38,918 nucleotides of DNA from NCBI GenBank assembly GCA_903897925.1, contig CAIUDG010000133.1, positions 1 through 38,918 of the forward strand. The letters run 5' to 3'. The translations under genes and the position numbers were made by a program. The notes under the pieces were generated by a model that was not told where the DNA came from, did not search any database, and saw nothing but the letters and a program-made list of their open reading frames with translations. Shown here one piece after another: positions 15,151 to 24,585 of this stretch. Positions within the stretch are counted from its first letter, which is position 1. Every line of letters begins with the position of its first letter. The DNA comes from an uncultured beta proteobacterium. Its GTDB lineage: Bacteria > Pseudomonadota > Gammaproteobacteria > Burkholderiales > Burkholderiaceae_C.

Positions 15151-16417
15151 ACACCTTGGCGTGCAGGCTGCGCAGTGACCACCAGACCGAGGCGGCGACC
15201 AGTGGAATCGCCACCGCCGCAGTAAGCTCCGGGCTCCAGGGCCAGCCCAGATGCTGGGCGCCTTTGGACAAATAGCTGATCAGACCGACGATGTAATACG
15301 TAATCGCCGCGACCGACAGGCCCTCCACGGCGGATTGCATCTTCAGTTGCACGCCCTGGCGCTGGTTCATGGCGGCCAGCAGGTCCTGGCTGCTTTGCTG
15401 CTGCTCGATCTCAACCCGGGTGCGCAACAAGTTGCTGATGCGCGAAACGCGCTGCGACAAAGCGTCCTGGCGCTTGCCGGACCATTCGCAGGTGCTGCGC
15501 GCGGGCGTCAGCCGCCGGTCCATGAATTCACCCATGGTCTGGACCCCGGCCAGGCGCGATTCGCCCAAATCTTCAATGCGCCGGTCAACCAGCGAAAAAT
15601 AGGCGGCACTGGCCGAGAAACGTGAATGCGTCGCCGCATGCTGGCTCTCGACCTGCCCGGCCAGGCGGGTCAGGCGGTCCAGCAGGGCCGGCTCGTCCGC
15701 ACGCTGGGCCGAACGGATGGCGTCGGCCAGCTCGGCCAGTTCGCGCTCGGCCGATGCCAGCACTGCCGAGGCCTCGCGCGCAGCCGGCAGCCCGAGCAGG
15801 GCCGCCATACGGTAACTTTCAATTTCCAACAGGCCTTGCAATAGCCGCCCCAGACGGCGCGGCGACAATCCGCCGGCCAGCACCAGCATGCGCGAAAAGC
15901 CATCCGGGTGCACCACAAAGTCGGTATAGAGCTCGGCCATGCCGTCGGCCACCGACGACGCCACCAGCGACTCTTCCAGCAACAGGCCCTTGACCAGGCG
16001 CGGCGCCGACTGCGCCGGCAGCACCCAGACATGCAGCCCGACCAGCGCACTGCCCGGCAAACCGGCCAGCCAGGCCTGCGGCACCGCGTCCAGCGCCGTT
16101 GGCGGCGCCAGCGTGGCCAGTACGTCGGTGTCGACCGTGCGGGTAAAAGTCCAGCTGACAAATTCGGTGTGCAACTCCCAGCGCAGGCGAAAACCGTCCA
16201 GGTCCAGCCGCAGATGGGTTGACGCCGCGTCCGGCACCGGCAGGTGGCGCTCACGTGCCAGAGTCGCCAGATGCGCGCGGCTGGCTTCGCGCTGCGCGGC
16301 GTCGCACAGCATCACCAGGTGCGACACCTGCATCGGCGCCGCAGCGGCTTCGGGCGGCCGGGCGTGCACTTCGTTGTGCAGTTCCAGGCGCATGGGATGG
16401 GCATTCAAACCTTGCAT
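15140..16417 (-). CDS. DUF3422 family membrane-associated protein
   Basis: A 425-residue protein of unknown function. The N-terminal LHNEVHARPPE is the family hallmark. The middle is rich in Arg/Glu helices with coiled-coil character (about 215-350). Conserved stretches include RRIEDLGESRLAGVQTMGEF and RVEIEQQQSSQDLL. Two hydrophobic segments near the C-terminus (about 362-380 and 395-412) suggest anchoring in the inner membrane. It is the last gene of the lolC-lolD-tatD-spermidine-synthase-like-gspE-like operon, 7 nt after the gspE-like stop, with GGAG ten nt before its ATG. I see no catalytic motif and propose no function. Confidence 0.88.
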   Translation of the reverse strand: MQGLNAHPMRLELHNEVHARPPEAAAAPMQVSHLVMLCDAAQREASRAHLATLARERHLPVPDAASTHLRLDLDGFRLRWELHTEFVSWTFTRTVDTDVLATLAPPTALDAVPQAWLAGLPGSALVGLHVWVLPAQSAPRLVKGLLLEESLVASSVADGMAELYTDFVVHPDGFSRMLVLAGGLSPRRLGRLLQGLLEIESYRMAALLGLPAAREASAVLASAERELAELADAIRSAQRADEPALLDRLTRLAGQVESQHAATHSRFSASAAYFSLVDRRIEDLGESRLAGVQTMGEFMDRRLTPARSTCEWSGKRQDALSQRVSRISNLLRTRVEIEQQQSSQDLLAAMNQRQGVQLKMQSAVEGLSVAAITYYIVGLISYLSKGAQHLGWPWSPELTAAVAIPLVAASVWWSLRSLHAKVFKH

Positions 16418-16424
16418 CAGTGGC

Positions 16425-18212
16425 TTACTCCAGAGGGGGCGTGGACAACAGGACTTCGTCCATCACGGTCAGGCCCTGTGCCACCCGCAGGGCACCGGCC
16501 AGGCGCAGCGGCCGCATACCGTCGCTGACCGCTTGTTTGCGCAGGCTGTCCATATCGGCCTGCTTGTTGACCTTGGCCTTGAAGGCTTCGGTCACTTCGA
16601 GCAACTCGTACAGGCCCATGCGGCCCATGAAACCGGTCATGCGGCAATCGACACAGCCAACCGGCTTGTACGGCTTGTAACCACCGCTGATGCTCCAGGG
16701 CTTGACGATTTCGCCCAGCATCTCGCGCGTGGTGGTTTCGTCGCGCACCCGGCAGCGCTGGCACAGGGTGCGCACCAGGCGCTGCGCCAGCACACCGAGC
16801 AAGGTGGCATTGATCAGGTATGGCGCAATGCCGAGTTCCATCAGGCGCACCACGGCGCTGGGCGCGTCATTGGTATGCAGCGTGGAAAACACCAGATGCC
16901 CGGTGAGCGCCGCCTGCACCGCCATGTCGGCGGTTTCCTGGTCGCGGATTTCGCCGACCATGATGATGTCCGGGTCCTGCCGCATCAGGGCGCGCAGGCC
17001 CTGGGCAAACGTGAAATCGATTTGTGGCTGGACCTGGGTTTGGTTGAAGGTGGGCTCGATCATTTCGATCGGGTCTTCCACCGTGCTGACATTGACCTCC
17101 TCGGTGGCCACCCGCTTGAGGGTGGAATACAGCGTGGTGGTCTTGCCGGAGCCGGTCGGTCCGGTCACCAGAATAATGCCGTGCGGCCGCTTCACCAGCG
17201 ACTCCCAGCGCTGCGCATCGTGGCTGGAAAAGCCCAACGCATCCAGGTCCTTGACGGCGTTGTCGGGGTCAAAAATCCGCATCACCATTTTTTCGCCGAA
17301 CGCCGTCGGCAAGGTCGACAGACGCATTTCAACTTCTTCCCCGCGCGGATTGCGGGTCTTGATGCGGCCGTCCTGCGGGCGGCGTTTTTCGATCACGTCA
17401 ATGCGGCCCAGCAGCTTGATGCGTGCGGTCATGGCGCTGAGCACGCCCATTGGCATCTGGTACACCGGATGCAGCACGCCATCAATACGGAAACGGATCA
17501 CGCCCTGCTCGCGGCGCGGCTCCAGGTGGATGTCGCTGGCGCGCTGGTCAAATGCGTATTGCCACAGCCAGTCGACCACCTGCACCACGCCCTGGTCATT
17601 GGCGTCGAGCTGCCGGTTGCTACGGCCCAATTCCACCAGCTGTTCAAAACTGCCGCCGTTGTTGGCGCCCGCCTTGTTGGCCGCGCGCACCGACTTGGCC
17701 AGGGAATAAAACTCGGCGGTATAGCGCAGAATTTCCTGCGGACTGGCCAACACCCGGCGCACCGTGCGCCGGCTCTGGCGCTCGACTTCCTGCACCCAGT
17801 CGGTAATGAAGGGCTCGGCGGTGGCCACCGTAACTTCGGTGCTGCTCGCCGCCACCGGCAAAATCCGGTGCCGTTCGGCATAGGCCGCGCTCATGGCGTC
17901 GGCAACCTTGCCCACGTCGACCTTCAGCGCGTCGATGCGGAAATAGTGCAGTCCCACACGCTGGGCCAGCCACTGCGTGAGCATTTCCACATCCAGCGGC
18001 TTCTGGTCACTGGAGCGCGCCATGGACACCGCCGCCAGGCGCACCAGCGGGTGCTGCGCACTTTCGGCCTGGGCGCACCGTGCCGTGGTGCGCTCGGCGA
18101 CCTCTTTGGAAATCACGCCATCGATAAGCAACCACTGCAGCAGCATGCGCCAGTCCAGCGGCCCCTGGTAATCGGCCTGGGCCGGCGCGACTTTGATGGG
18201 CGCGATTTTCAT
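16425..18212 (-). CDS. GspE/PulE-family secretion ATPase (orphan)
   Basis: A 595-residue type II secretion/type IV pilus assembly ATPase homologue. An N-terminal T2SSE_N-like region (about 20-170) precedes the ATPase core. The core has Walker A GPTGSGKTT at 351-359, an Asp box around 375-382, Walker B with the LMRQDPDIIMVGEIRD run at 409-424, and the His box with THLHTND-like residues. A zinc motif follows, with CxxC at 484-487 and CxxC at 520-523. No other secretin, pseudopilin or inner-membrane platform gene is nearby, so it must work with components encoded elsewhere. The start at 18212 forms an ATGA overlap with the preceding gene; the longer frame to 18374 overlaps that gene and is not conserved. 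Confidence 0.9.
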   Translation of the reverse strand: MKIAPIKVAPAQADYQGPLDWRMLLQWLLIDGVISKEVAERTTARCAQAESAQHPLVRLAAVSMARSSDQKPLDVEMLTQWLAQRVGLHYFRIDALKVDVGKVADAMSAAYAERHRILPVAASSTEVTVATAEPFITDWVQEVERQSRRTVRRVLASPQEILRYTAEFYSLAKSVRAANKAGANNGGSFEQLVELGRSNRQLDANDQGVVQVVDWLWQYAFDQRASDIHLEPRREQGVIRFRIDGVLHPVYQMPMGVLSAMTARIKLLGRIDVIEKRRPQDGRIKTRNPRGEEVEMRLSTLPTAFGEKMVMRIFDPDNAVKDLDALGFSSHDAQRWESLVKRPHGIILVTGPTGSGKTTTLYSTLKRVATEEVNVSTVEDPIEMIEPTFNQTQVQPQIDFTFAQGLRALMRQDPDIIMVGEIRDQETADMAVQAALTGHLVFSTLHTNDAPSAVVRLMELGIAPYLINATLLGVLAQRLVRTLCQRCRVRDETTTREMLGEIVKPWSISGGYKPYKPVGCVDCRMTGFMGRMGLYELLEVTEAFKAKVNKQADMDSLRKQAVSDGMRPLRLAGALRVAQGLTVMDEVLLSTPPLE

Positions 18213-18970
18213 GCTTGCACCGGCTTGAACACGCGCACCCATTTTTCCGCCGGCAGGCCCCAGTGCGACTGGATGTAACGCGCCCGCTCCATCAGCACAT
18301 TGCGGTTCGGCCGGCGCGGCGTGCGCTGTGCCAGCACCACGGTATTGCCTTCGCGGGTGGCTTTGAAGGCCCACACGGCGTCTTTGCCAAAGGCTTCGGA
18401 CAGGCGGTCCACGCTGCCCTGAAAACTCGAGGTATGCCCAAACAGGTTCACCGTCATGCAGCCTTCGTCGGTGAGCAGCTGGCGACAGTCGGCATAGAAG
18501 TGGGCGCTGTCGAGCACCGGAGCGGCGGCTTCTTCGTCGTACAAGTCCACCTGCAACGCATCAATGGTGCCGAACAGGCGCGGCTGGCGGATTTCTTCGG
18601 CCGCGTCGGCCAGCACCACCTGCATGCGCGGGTTGTCGGCCGGCAATTTGAACCAGCCACGGCAGGCATGCAGCACCTGCGGATTGATTTCCACCACCTG
18701 CGTATTTTTCATGCGCAATTCCTTGAAACAGAATTTGGTCAGCGAACCCGCGCCCAGGCCCAGCTGCATGGCTTGGCGCTGGCCGACGCTGGCCGGATCA
18801 ATGAACAGCAGCCAGGCCATCATGCGCTGAATGTATTCGTGCACCAGCACCGTGGGGGCATCGACCAGCATCGAGCCCTGAATCCACTCGCTGCCCAGAT
18901 GCAGGTGCCGGATCGGGCCTTCTTCGGAAAAATTGACTTCGGGAAAGGTGATTTGTTCTGTTTTTGCCAT
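18209..18970 (-). CDS. Spermidine synthase-like methyltransferase-fold protein
   Basis: A 253-residue Rossmann-fold protein in the polyamine aminopropyltransferase-like superfamily. The nucleotide/AdoMet loop is QLGLGAGSLTKF near 68-79, followed by VVEINPQV with the acidic residue that binds ribose hydroxyls. Further on is LQVDLYDEEA, at the position of the catalytic aspartate region. The canonical SpeE N-terminal beta-strand tetramerisation part is reduced. There is no speD (AdoMet decarboxylase) nearby. It could be a true aminopropyltransferase, an agmatine-type enzyme or an unrelated transferase. It is coupled at its 3' end to the gspE-like gene (ATGA) and begins 6 nt after tatD. Confidence 0.75.
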   Translation of the reverse strand: MAKTEQITFPEVNFSEEGPIRHLHLGSEWIQGSMLVDAPTVLVHEYIQRMMAWLLFIDPASVGQRQAMQLGLGAGSLTKFCFKELRMKNTQVVEINPQVLHACRGWFKLPADNPRMQVVLADAAEEIRQPRLFGTIDALQVDLYDEEAAAPVLDSAHFYADCRQLLTDEGCMTVNLFGHTSSFQGSVDRLSEAFGKDAVWAFKATREGNTVVLAQRTPRRPNRNVLMERARYIQSHWGLPAEKWVRVFKPVQA

Positions 18971-18976
18971 GGGGAT

Positions 18977-19819
18977 TTATACCAGCAAGCGTGCCAGGCG
19001 CGGCAGCGCAGCACAGGTGTTGCGAACACAATGCTGCGCCAGTTGCTCCGCCGGCGTACCGCGCAACTGTGCCAGCACAGCAGCAATCTGCGGCAATTCT
19101 GCCGGGCTGTTGCGTCCTTGCAGCTGCCCGGCCTGGCGCTGCGCGCTGCTGGCATAGAGCCAGTGCGGCGGAATATCCGGCGCATCGGTTTCCAGCACCA
19201 GCGCGTCGTCGGGCAGCCATTGCGCCAGGTGGCGCAGCTGGGTCGCGCGTTCGTAGGTCAGCGCGCCGCCAAAGCCCAGATGCAAAGCCTGCGCGCGCAG
19301 CGCCTGCGCCTGCACTTCGCTGCCATTGAAAGCGTGCGCAATGCCGCTCCAGGGCGGGCCTTTGCGTGCGGTGTCGCGCAAGTGTTTAAGCACCCGGTCC
19401 ACCGCCCGGCGCAGGTGCAGCACCACCGGCAAACCATGGCGCCGCGCCAGCAACAGCTGGGCATGAAAAAAATGTTCCTGCTTTTCCCGCAAAGGACTCT
19501 GGCACAGCGCCGGCACAAAATAGTCGAGGCCGATTTCTCCCACCGCCACCAGATGCGGGTCATCGTGCTGCTGCGCCAGCGCGGCGTCCAGCAGCGCCAG
19601 GTCCGATTCCTGCGCCTGCGCCACGTACAGCGGGTGAATACCCAGACAGTAACTGTCGCCACCGGCCTGGGCCAGCGCGCGTACCGCCGCAAAATTGGCC
19701 ACCTGCACCGCCGGAATCACACAATGCCGCACGCCTCGGGCGCGCGCCAGCGCGCGTTGTTCCGCGCCGTCCAGCGCAAACTCGGTGGCGTCCAGGTGGC
19801 AATGCGTGTCGATCCACAT
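18977..19819 (-). CDS. tatD: TatD-family metal-dependent hydrolase (DNase)
   Basis: A 280-residue TIM-barrel amidohydrolase-type nuclease. It begins with MWIDTHCHLD, whose two His residues bind metal. It continues with GEIGLDY (Glu), a His in VVLHLRR and the C-terminal ETDAP (Asp). TatD enzymes are 3'-5' exonucleases and AP endonucleases linked to DNA repair and fragmentation. A TTG two codons upstream is in frame, but AAGGAA lies six nt before the ATG at 19819 and decides the start. It is third in the lolC-led operon, 11 nt after lolD. Confidence 0.92.
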   Translation of the reverse strand: MWIDTHCHLDATEFALDGAEQRALARARGVRHCVIPAVQVANFAAVRALAQAGGDSYCLGIHPLYVAQAQESDLALLDAALAQQHDDPHLVAVGEIGLDYFVPALCQSPLREKQEHFFHAQLLLARRHGLPVVLHLRRAVDRVLKHLRDTARKGPPWSGIAHAFNGSEVQAQALRAQALHLGFGGALTYERATQLRHLAQWLPDDALVLETDAPDIPPHWLYASSAQRQAGQLQGRNSPAELPQIAAVLAQLRGTPAEQLAQHCVRNTCAALPRLARLLV

Positions 19820-19830
19820 CGCCAATTCCT

Positions 19831-20550
19831 TTAATCAGCGGCTTGCAGGCGCCCTTGCACCAGGCGCAGCTGGCGGTCGCAGCGCGCCGCCAGCGCGGCG
19901 TCATGGGTCACCAACACAAAGGCGGTGCCCTGCTGGCGCGCCAGCTCCAGCATCAGTTCAAACACGGTATCGGCGGTGGCCCGGTCCAGGTTGCCGGTCG
20001 GCTCGTCGGCCAGCACGCAGTCCGGATTGCAGACCAGCGCCCGCGCAATCGCCACACGCTGGCGCTCGCCGCCCGACAACTCGGCCGGCCGGTGCTGCAC
20101 CCGCGAACCCAAGCCGACCTGCACCAACATGGCCGCCGCCGCCTTCAGCGCCTGGGCCCGAGGCACGCGGCGAATGGTCAGGGGCATGGCGACGTTGTCC
20201 AGGGCGCTGAACTCGGGCAGCAAATGGTGAAACTGGTACACAAAACCGAGGTGCCGGTTGCGCAAACGCCCCTGCGCCGCGGCGTCCAGCCCGTGCAGCT
20301 GCTGGCCACACAGTGTGACCTGGCCGGTGCTGGGCGCGTCGAGTCCGCCCAGCAGGTGCAACAGGGTGCTCTTGCCGGAGCCGGAGGCGCCCACAATGGC
20401 CAGGGTCTGGCCGCGCCGCACCTGCAAATCCACCCCTTGCAGCACCGTGACATCCAGGCGGCCTTCCTGAAAGCGCTTGCCCAGGGCGCGGCATTCCAGC
20501 ATCACTTCGCCGGCCACGCGCAGTGGCGGGACCACTGGCAATTCACTCAT
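19831..20550 (-). CDS. lolD: Lipoprotein-releasing ABC transporter ATPase
   Basis: A 239-residue ABC ATPase that powers release of outer-membrane lipoproteins from the inner membrane with LolC/E. Walker A is GASGSGKST at 54-62, the Q-loop lies in [22 protein letters not shown] (family-typical), the signature is LSGGERQR, and Walker B is [11 protein letters not shown]. The start ATGAGTGA overlaps the lolC stop by 8 nt, which indicates translational coupling. The longer frame to 20613 lies inside lolC and is rejected. Confidence 0.95.
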   Translation of the reverse strand: MSELPVVPPLRVAGEVMLECRALGKRFQEGRLDVTVLQGVDLQVRRGQTLAIVGASGSGKSTLLHLLGGLDAPSTGQVTLCGQQLHGLDAAAQGRLRNRHLGFVYQFHHLLPEFSALDNVAMPLTIRRVPRAQALKAAAAMLVQVGLGSRVQHRPAELSGGERQRVAIARALVCNPDCVLADEPTGNLDRATADTVFELMLELARQQGTAFVLVTHDAALAARCDRQLRLVQGRLQAAD

Positions 20551-21802
20551 AGCGCAGTGCCTCCGCCGGATTGACGCGGCTGGCGCGCCAGCTCGGGTAC
20601 AGGGTGGCGACAAAGGCCAGCACCAGGGAAATCAGGGTGATCGGCAGGATATCGGACTGCTGCGGGTCACTTGGCATTCGGCTGATCAAATAAATGTCCT
20701 TGGGTAAAAAGGTGGCGCCCAGCAAATGCTCCAGCGCCGGCACGATGACATCAATATTGCAGGCCACCAGCAGCCCCAGCGCCAGGCCAGACAGCGTGCC
20801 GATCACCCCGACCAAGGCCCCCTGCACGACAAAAATGCCCATGATGCTGGCCGGACTGGCCCCCAGCGTGCGCAAGATAGCGATATCGGCGCGTTTGTCG
20901 GTCACCGTCATCACCAGCGTGCTGACCAGGTTAAAGGCGGCCACCGCCACGATCAGGGTCAGGATGATGAACATCATGCGTTTTTCCACCTGCACCGCTG
21001 CAAACCAGCTGCGGTTCTGCTGGGTCCAGTCGCGGATCAGCAATTCGCCGCTGAGCTTGCCACCCAGCTTGGCCGCCACTTCGCGGGCCTGGTGCAGGTC
21101 GCGCAATTTGAGGCGCACCCCGGACGGCCCTTGAAGCCGGAAAATGCGCGCCGCATCCTGCCAGTGCAGCATCACCAGCGAAGCGTCATATTCGTAATGG
21201 CCGGAATCAAACGTGCCCAGCACGGTCAGCTGCTTCAGGCGCGGCACCACCCCGGCCGGCGTGACTTCGCCACCCGGCGCAACCAAGGTAACCTTGTCGC
21301 CGATGCGCACACCCAGGCTGCGCGCCAGCTCGCTGCCCAGCACGGCGCCAAAGCCCCCCGGCTGCAACTGGTTCAACACCTGGCCCTGGGCGCCGCCGGC
21401 AAAGTCGCTGACCTGGGGCTCCAGTGCCGGGTCGATACCGCGCACCATCACGCCCTTCATGTCCTCGCCGCGCGCCAGCAAGCCCTGTCCGGCGACAAAC
21501 GGCGCTGCGCCGATGACTTCCGGCTCGGTGCGTGCCTCGCGCAGCGTCTGCTGCAGGTCCGGCAAGGCCTGGCCGTCGGCCTGGTACACCTCGATGTGCG
21601 AGACCACCCCGAGCATGCGGTCACGCACTTCCTTCTGGAAGCCGTTCATGACACTGAGCACGATGATCAGGGCCGCCACGCCCAGGGCAATGCCCAGCAT
21701 GGAGACGCCGGAAATAAAAGAGATAAAGCCATTGCGCCGGGTTGCGCGCCCGGCCCGGGTATAGCGCCAGCCAAGCAGCAGTTCGTAAGGAATTTGTTTC
21801 AC
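20543..21802 (-). CDS. lolC: Lipoprotein-releasing ABC transporter permease (LolC/E type)
   Basis: A 419-residue inner-membrane protein with one N-terminal helix (about 22-45), a large periplasmic domain, and three C-terminal helices in an FtsX-type fold. The N-terminal motif [14 protein letters not shown] and [20 protein letters not shown] are family hallmarks. Only one permease gene accompanies lolD, so it may form a homodimeric LolF-like complex or pair with a LolE elsewhere. The start is taken as GTG at 21802, because the protein begins there in family alignment and the longer frame (21862) has no conserved sequence. CACAAT six nt upstream of the GTG hints at a leaderless start. It heads the six-gene operon running to 15140. 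Confidence 0.92.
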   Translation of the reverse strand: MKQIPYELLLGWRYTRAGRATRRNGFISFISGVSMLGIALGVAALIIVLSVMNGFQKEVRDRMLGVVSHIEVYQADGQALPDLQQTLREARTEPEVIGAAPFVAGQGLLARGEDMKGVMVRGIDPALEPQVSDFAGGAQGQVLNQLQPGGFGAVLGSELARSLGVRIGDKVTLVAPGGEVTPAGVVPRLKQLTVLGTFDSGHYEYDASLVMLHWQDAARIFRLQGPSGVRLKLRDLHQAREVAAKLGGKLSGELLIRDWTQQNRSWFAAVQVEKRMMFIILTLIVAVAAFNLVSTLVMTVTDKRADIAILRTLGASPASIMGIFVVQGALVGVIGTLSGLALGLLVACNIDVIVPALEHLLGATFLPKDIYLISRMPSDPQQSDILPITLISLVLAFVATLYPSWRASRVNPAEALRYE

Positions 21803-21808
21803 AGGCGA

Positions 21809-21863
21809 ATTGTGGCATCTCTGCCGACCGGCGCCGCAACGCTGGTGCAGCAGCAACGACAAT
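21809..21863. promoter_or_regulatory. Divergent start region of the lolC operon and the recJ unit
   Basis: On the minus strand CACAAT (21814-21809) lies six nt before the lolC GTG. On the plus strand GACAAT (21858-21863) lies seven nt before the ATG of the gene upstream of recJ. Both are four of six to the -10 box, and neither gene has a ribosome site. No good -35 elements are visible. Confidence 0.3.
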
Positions 21864-21870
21864 ACAGGCC

Positions 21871-22848
21871 ATGCACCTTTTGCTCACCCACGTGGCACCG
21901 GCCGGACCGAACTGCCAGGCCGCCCTGGCCGACCTGCAACTACCGCAGCTGCAAACCCTGCTGCGCCTGCTCGGCGCGGGGCAGCGCCGTACGGCGGATG
22001 CCAGCAGCCTGAGCCCGCTGAGCGAACAGCTGCACGCCGAAAGTCTCGGCCTGCAAGCCGCCGACGGACTGCTGCCCTGGGCCGCGCTGGACGCCGCCCG
22101 GCTGCAACTGCCGCCGGCACCGGCGTCCCATGGCTGGGCCTGGATCACGCCCTGCGAATGGGAGGTTCACAGTGACCACGTCAGCATGCGCGACCCGCAG
22201 ACCCTGGCCCTGGACGCCAGCGAATCGGACACCCTGCTGCAGGCCATGCGCGCTTACTTTGCTGAAGACGGCCTGGCGCTGTACCCCGGCAACCAGCCGG
22301 GCCGCTGGCTGGCCTGCGGTGCCGCGCTGAAAGATTTGCCGACTGCCGCGCTAGCGCGCGTCAGCGGCGCCAGCGTGGACCGCTGGCTCTGCCGCCAGCC
22401 CCAGGCCCGGGCGCTGCGGCGCCTGCAAAACGAAATGCAGATGCTGCTCTACACCCACCCGGTGAATACTGCGCGCGCCGCCGACCGGCGCCCGCTGGTC
22501 AGCTCGTTCTGGGTCAGCGGCACCGGCACCCTGGCGCCGGAGCAGCACGCCTCCGCCTCCGCCAGCACCACCAGCGTCACCGATGTTGCATCGCCACGCC
22601 TGGTCGATCGCCTCAGCGCCTGCGCCCGTACCGACGACGCCACCGGCTGGTACCAGACCTGGCAAGCGCTGGACCAGGAATACATTGCGCCGCTCCTGCA
22701 GGCGGCACGCCAGGGCAACGCGGTGCAGCTCACCCTGTGCGGAGACCAGGCGGCACAACAGATTCGGGGCGCCGCACCCGGCTTCTGGCAAGGCCTGCAG
22801 CATCGCTGGCACGCTCCCGACCCCAAGACTCTTTTGCGCTCCCTATGA
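21871..22848 (+). CDS. Conserved hypothetical protein upstream of recJ
   Basis: A 325-residue soluble protein with no signal peptide or membrane segment. Proteins of this type lie next to recJ in many Burkholderiales and resemble what has been called COG4255; some databases name them phosphoglycerate mutase-like. I see no histidine phosphatase RHG motif and no alkaline-phosphatase metal motif to support an enzymatic name. Landmarks are a WITPCEWEVHSDHV stretch near 90-104, NEMQMLLYTHPVN near 189-201, SSFWVSGTGT near 210-219, and a Ser/Ala/Thr-rich linker after it. The last four bases overlap the recJ start (ATGA), so the two are translationally coupled. Confidence 0.8.
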   Translation: MHLLLTHVAPAGPNCQAALADLQLPQLQTLLRLLGAGQRRTADASSLSPLSEQLHAESLGLQAADGLLPWAALDAARLQLPPAPASHGWAWITPCEWEVHSDHVSMRDPQTLALDASESDTLLQAMRAYFAEDGLALYPGNQPGRWLACGAALKDLPTAALARVSGASVDRWLCRQPQARALRRLQNEMQMLLYTHPVNTARAADRRPLVSSFWVSGTGTLAPEQHASASASTTSVTDVASPRLVDRLSACARTDDATGWYQTWQALDQEYIAPLLQAARQGNAVQLTLCGDQAAQQIRGAAPGFWQGLQHRWHAPDPKTLLRSL

Positions 22849-24569
22849 AAATCACCCCCCGCGAAATTCCGCCGCGCACCGTCTGGACCCTGGAACAGGC
22901 CGGCATCCACCCCCTGCTGGCGCGCCTGTACGCCGCCCGCGGTGTGCTTGGCACCGACGAACTCGACGATGCTCTGGCCAAATTGCTGCCCCCCGCCACC
23001 CTGCACGGCGCCGAAGCCGCCGCACGCCTGCTGGCCGATGCCATCGCGCAAAACCAGCACCTCTGCGTGGTCGCTGACTACGACTGCGACGGCGCCACCG
23101 CCTGCGCCGTGGCACTGCGCGGCCTGCGCCTGTTGGGCGCCCGAAACATCAGTTACCTGGTGCCGGACCGGGTGGTCGACGGCTACGGCCTGACCGCTGC
23201 CATCGCCCAGCGCGTCGCCGATCGGGGTGCCCAGCTGTTGATCACCGTGGACAACGGCATCGCCAGCATCGAAGGCGTGGCGCACGCGCGCCAGCTCGGC
23301 CTGCAGGTGCTGGTCACCGACCACCACCTGCCGCAGTTGCAGGGTGACACCGTGCGCCTGCCCGACGCCAATGTGATCGTCAACCCGAACCAGCCCGACT
23401 GCGCCTTTGCCAGCAAATCCATGGCCGGCGTCGGCGTCATGTTTTATGTACTGCTGGCCCTGCGCAGCGAACTGCGCCAGCGCGGCGTGTTCCAGGCCAC
23501 CGAACAGCCCAAGCTGGATCGACTGCTGCCGCTGGTGGCGCTCGGCACGGTGGCCGACGTGGTACGCCTGGACGCCAACAACCGGCGCCTGGTGGCACAG
23601 GGCCTGAAACGCATCCGGGCCGGCGTCCTGCCGCCCGGCCTGGCCGGGCTGTTCCGCGCCGCCGGGCGCCAAAGCGCCAGCGCCAACACCTTTGACCTGG
23701 GCTTTGCGCTCGGCCCACGCATCAATGCCGCCGGCCGCCTGGCCGACATGACACTCGGCATCGAATGCCTGCTCAGCGACGATGCCGCGCGCGCCGACGA
23801 ACTGGCACACACACTGGACAGCATCAACCGCGAGCGCCGGGTGATTGAGAGCGATATGCGCGAACAGGCCATGGAAATCGTGGCTGGGCTGTTTGACGCG
23901 GGCGACGAACCGCCGCCCGCTATCTGCGTGTTCGACCCGGACTTTCACGAAGGCGTGGTCGGCATCGTCGCCTCGCGCATCAAGGACCAGTGGCACCGCC
24001 CGGTGTTCGTGTTTGCCGCCAGCCAGGCACCCGGACGCGAACATGAGCTCAAGGGTTCGGGCCGCTCGATTGCCGGCTTCCACCTGCGCGATGCGCTCGA
24101 CCTGCTGGCCAAGCGCCACCCGGGCGTGCTGCTGCGCTTTGGCGGCCACGCCATGGCCGCCGGCTGCACCATCCATGAAGACGCGCTCGACACCTTTGAG
24201 CAGGGCCTGACCGAAATCGCCCAGGAGTGGCTCGATGCCGGCACCCTGACGCGCCAGCTGCAGACCGACGGCCCGCTGGAGCCGCATTACCTGCGCGTTG
24301 ATCTGGTCGACAGCCTGCACAAGGAAGTCTGGGGCCAGGGTTTTGCCGCGCCGACATTCAGCGAAGAAGTTGAAGTGGTGTCACAGCGCCTGGTCGGCGA
24401 AAAGCATTTGCAACTCAAGCTAAAGCACCGCGGCCAGCCGGTAGACGGCATTTGGTTTGGTCACACCACACCGCTGCCGCCCAAAGTCACGCTGGCATTC
24501 CGCCTCGATGCCGAGGAATGGAACGGCGTGCGCAAGGTCAAGTTTCTGATCGAAGGCGCCGAGCTCTGA
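22845..24569 (+). CDS. recJ: Single-stranded-DNA-specific exonuclease RecJ
   Basis: A 574-residue 5'-3' ssDNA exonuclease of the DHH superfamily. It acts in recombination (RecF pathway), mismatch repair and base-excision repair. Motif I is DYDCDG at 78-83, motif II VDNG at 135-138, motif III DHH at 159-161, and the DHHA1 domain motif is GRSIAGFHLRDAL with the following GGHAMAAG. A C-terminal OB-fold completes it. It starts inside the stop of the upstream gene (ATGA). Confidence 0.96.
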   Translation: MKITPREIPPRTVWTLEQAGIHPLLARLYAARGVLGTDELDDALAKLLPPATLHGAEAAARLLADAIAQNQHLCVVADYDCDGATACAVALRGLRLLGARNISYLVPDRVVDGYGLTAAIAQRVADRGAQLLITVDNGIASIEGVAHARQLGLQVLVTDHHLPQLQGDTVRLPDANVIVNPNQPDCAFASKSMAGVGVMFYVLLALRSELRQRGVFQATEQPKLDRLLPLVALGTVADVVRLDANNRRLVAQGLKRIRAGVLPPGLAGLFRAAGRQSASANTFDLGFALGPRINAAGRLADMTLGIECLLSDDAARADELAHTLDSINRERRVIESDMREQAMEIVAGLFDAGDEPPPAICVFDPDFHEGVVGIVASRIKDQWHRPVFVFAASQAPGREHELKGSGRSIAGFHLRDALDLLAKRHPGVLLRFGGHAMAAGCTIHEDALDTFEQGLTEIAQEWLDAGTLTRQLQTDGPLEPHYLRVDLVDSLHKEVWGQGFAAPTFSEEVEVVSQRLVGEKHLQLKLKHRGQPVDGIWFGHTTPLPPKVTLAFRLDAEEWNGVRKVKFLIEGAEL

Positions 24570-24585
24570 CGCCGGCGCCCGGGCC

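Noticed and set aside
15939..18278. 779-residue plus-strand frame opposite DUF3422 and gspE-like genes
   Set aside because: Spans two well-supported genes on the other strand and has no domain; composition artefact.
22449..24320. 623-residue minus-strand frame opposite recJ
   Set aside because: recJ has all its motifs on the plus strand; this frame has none.
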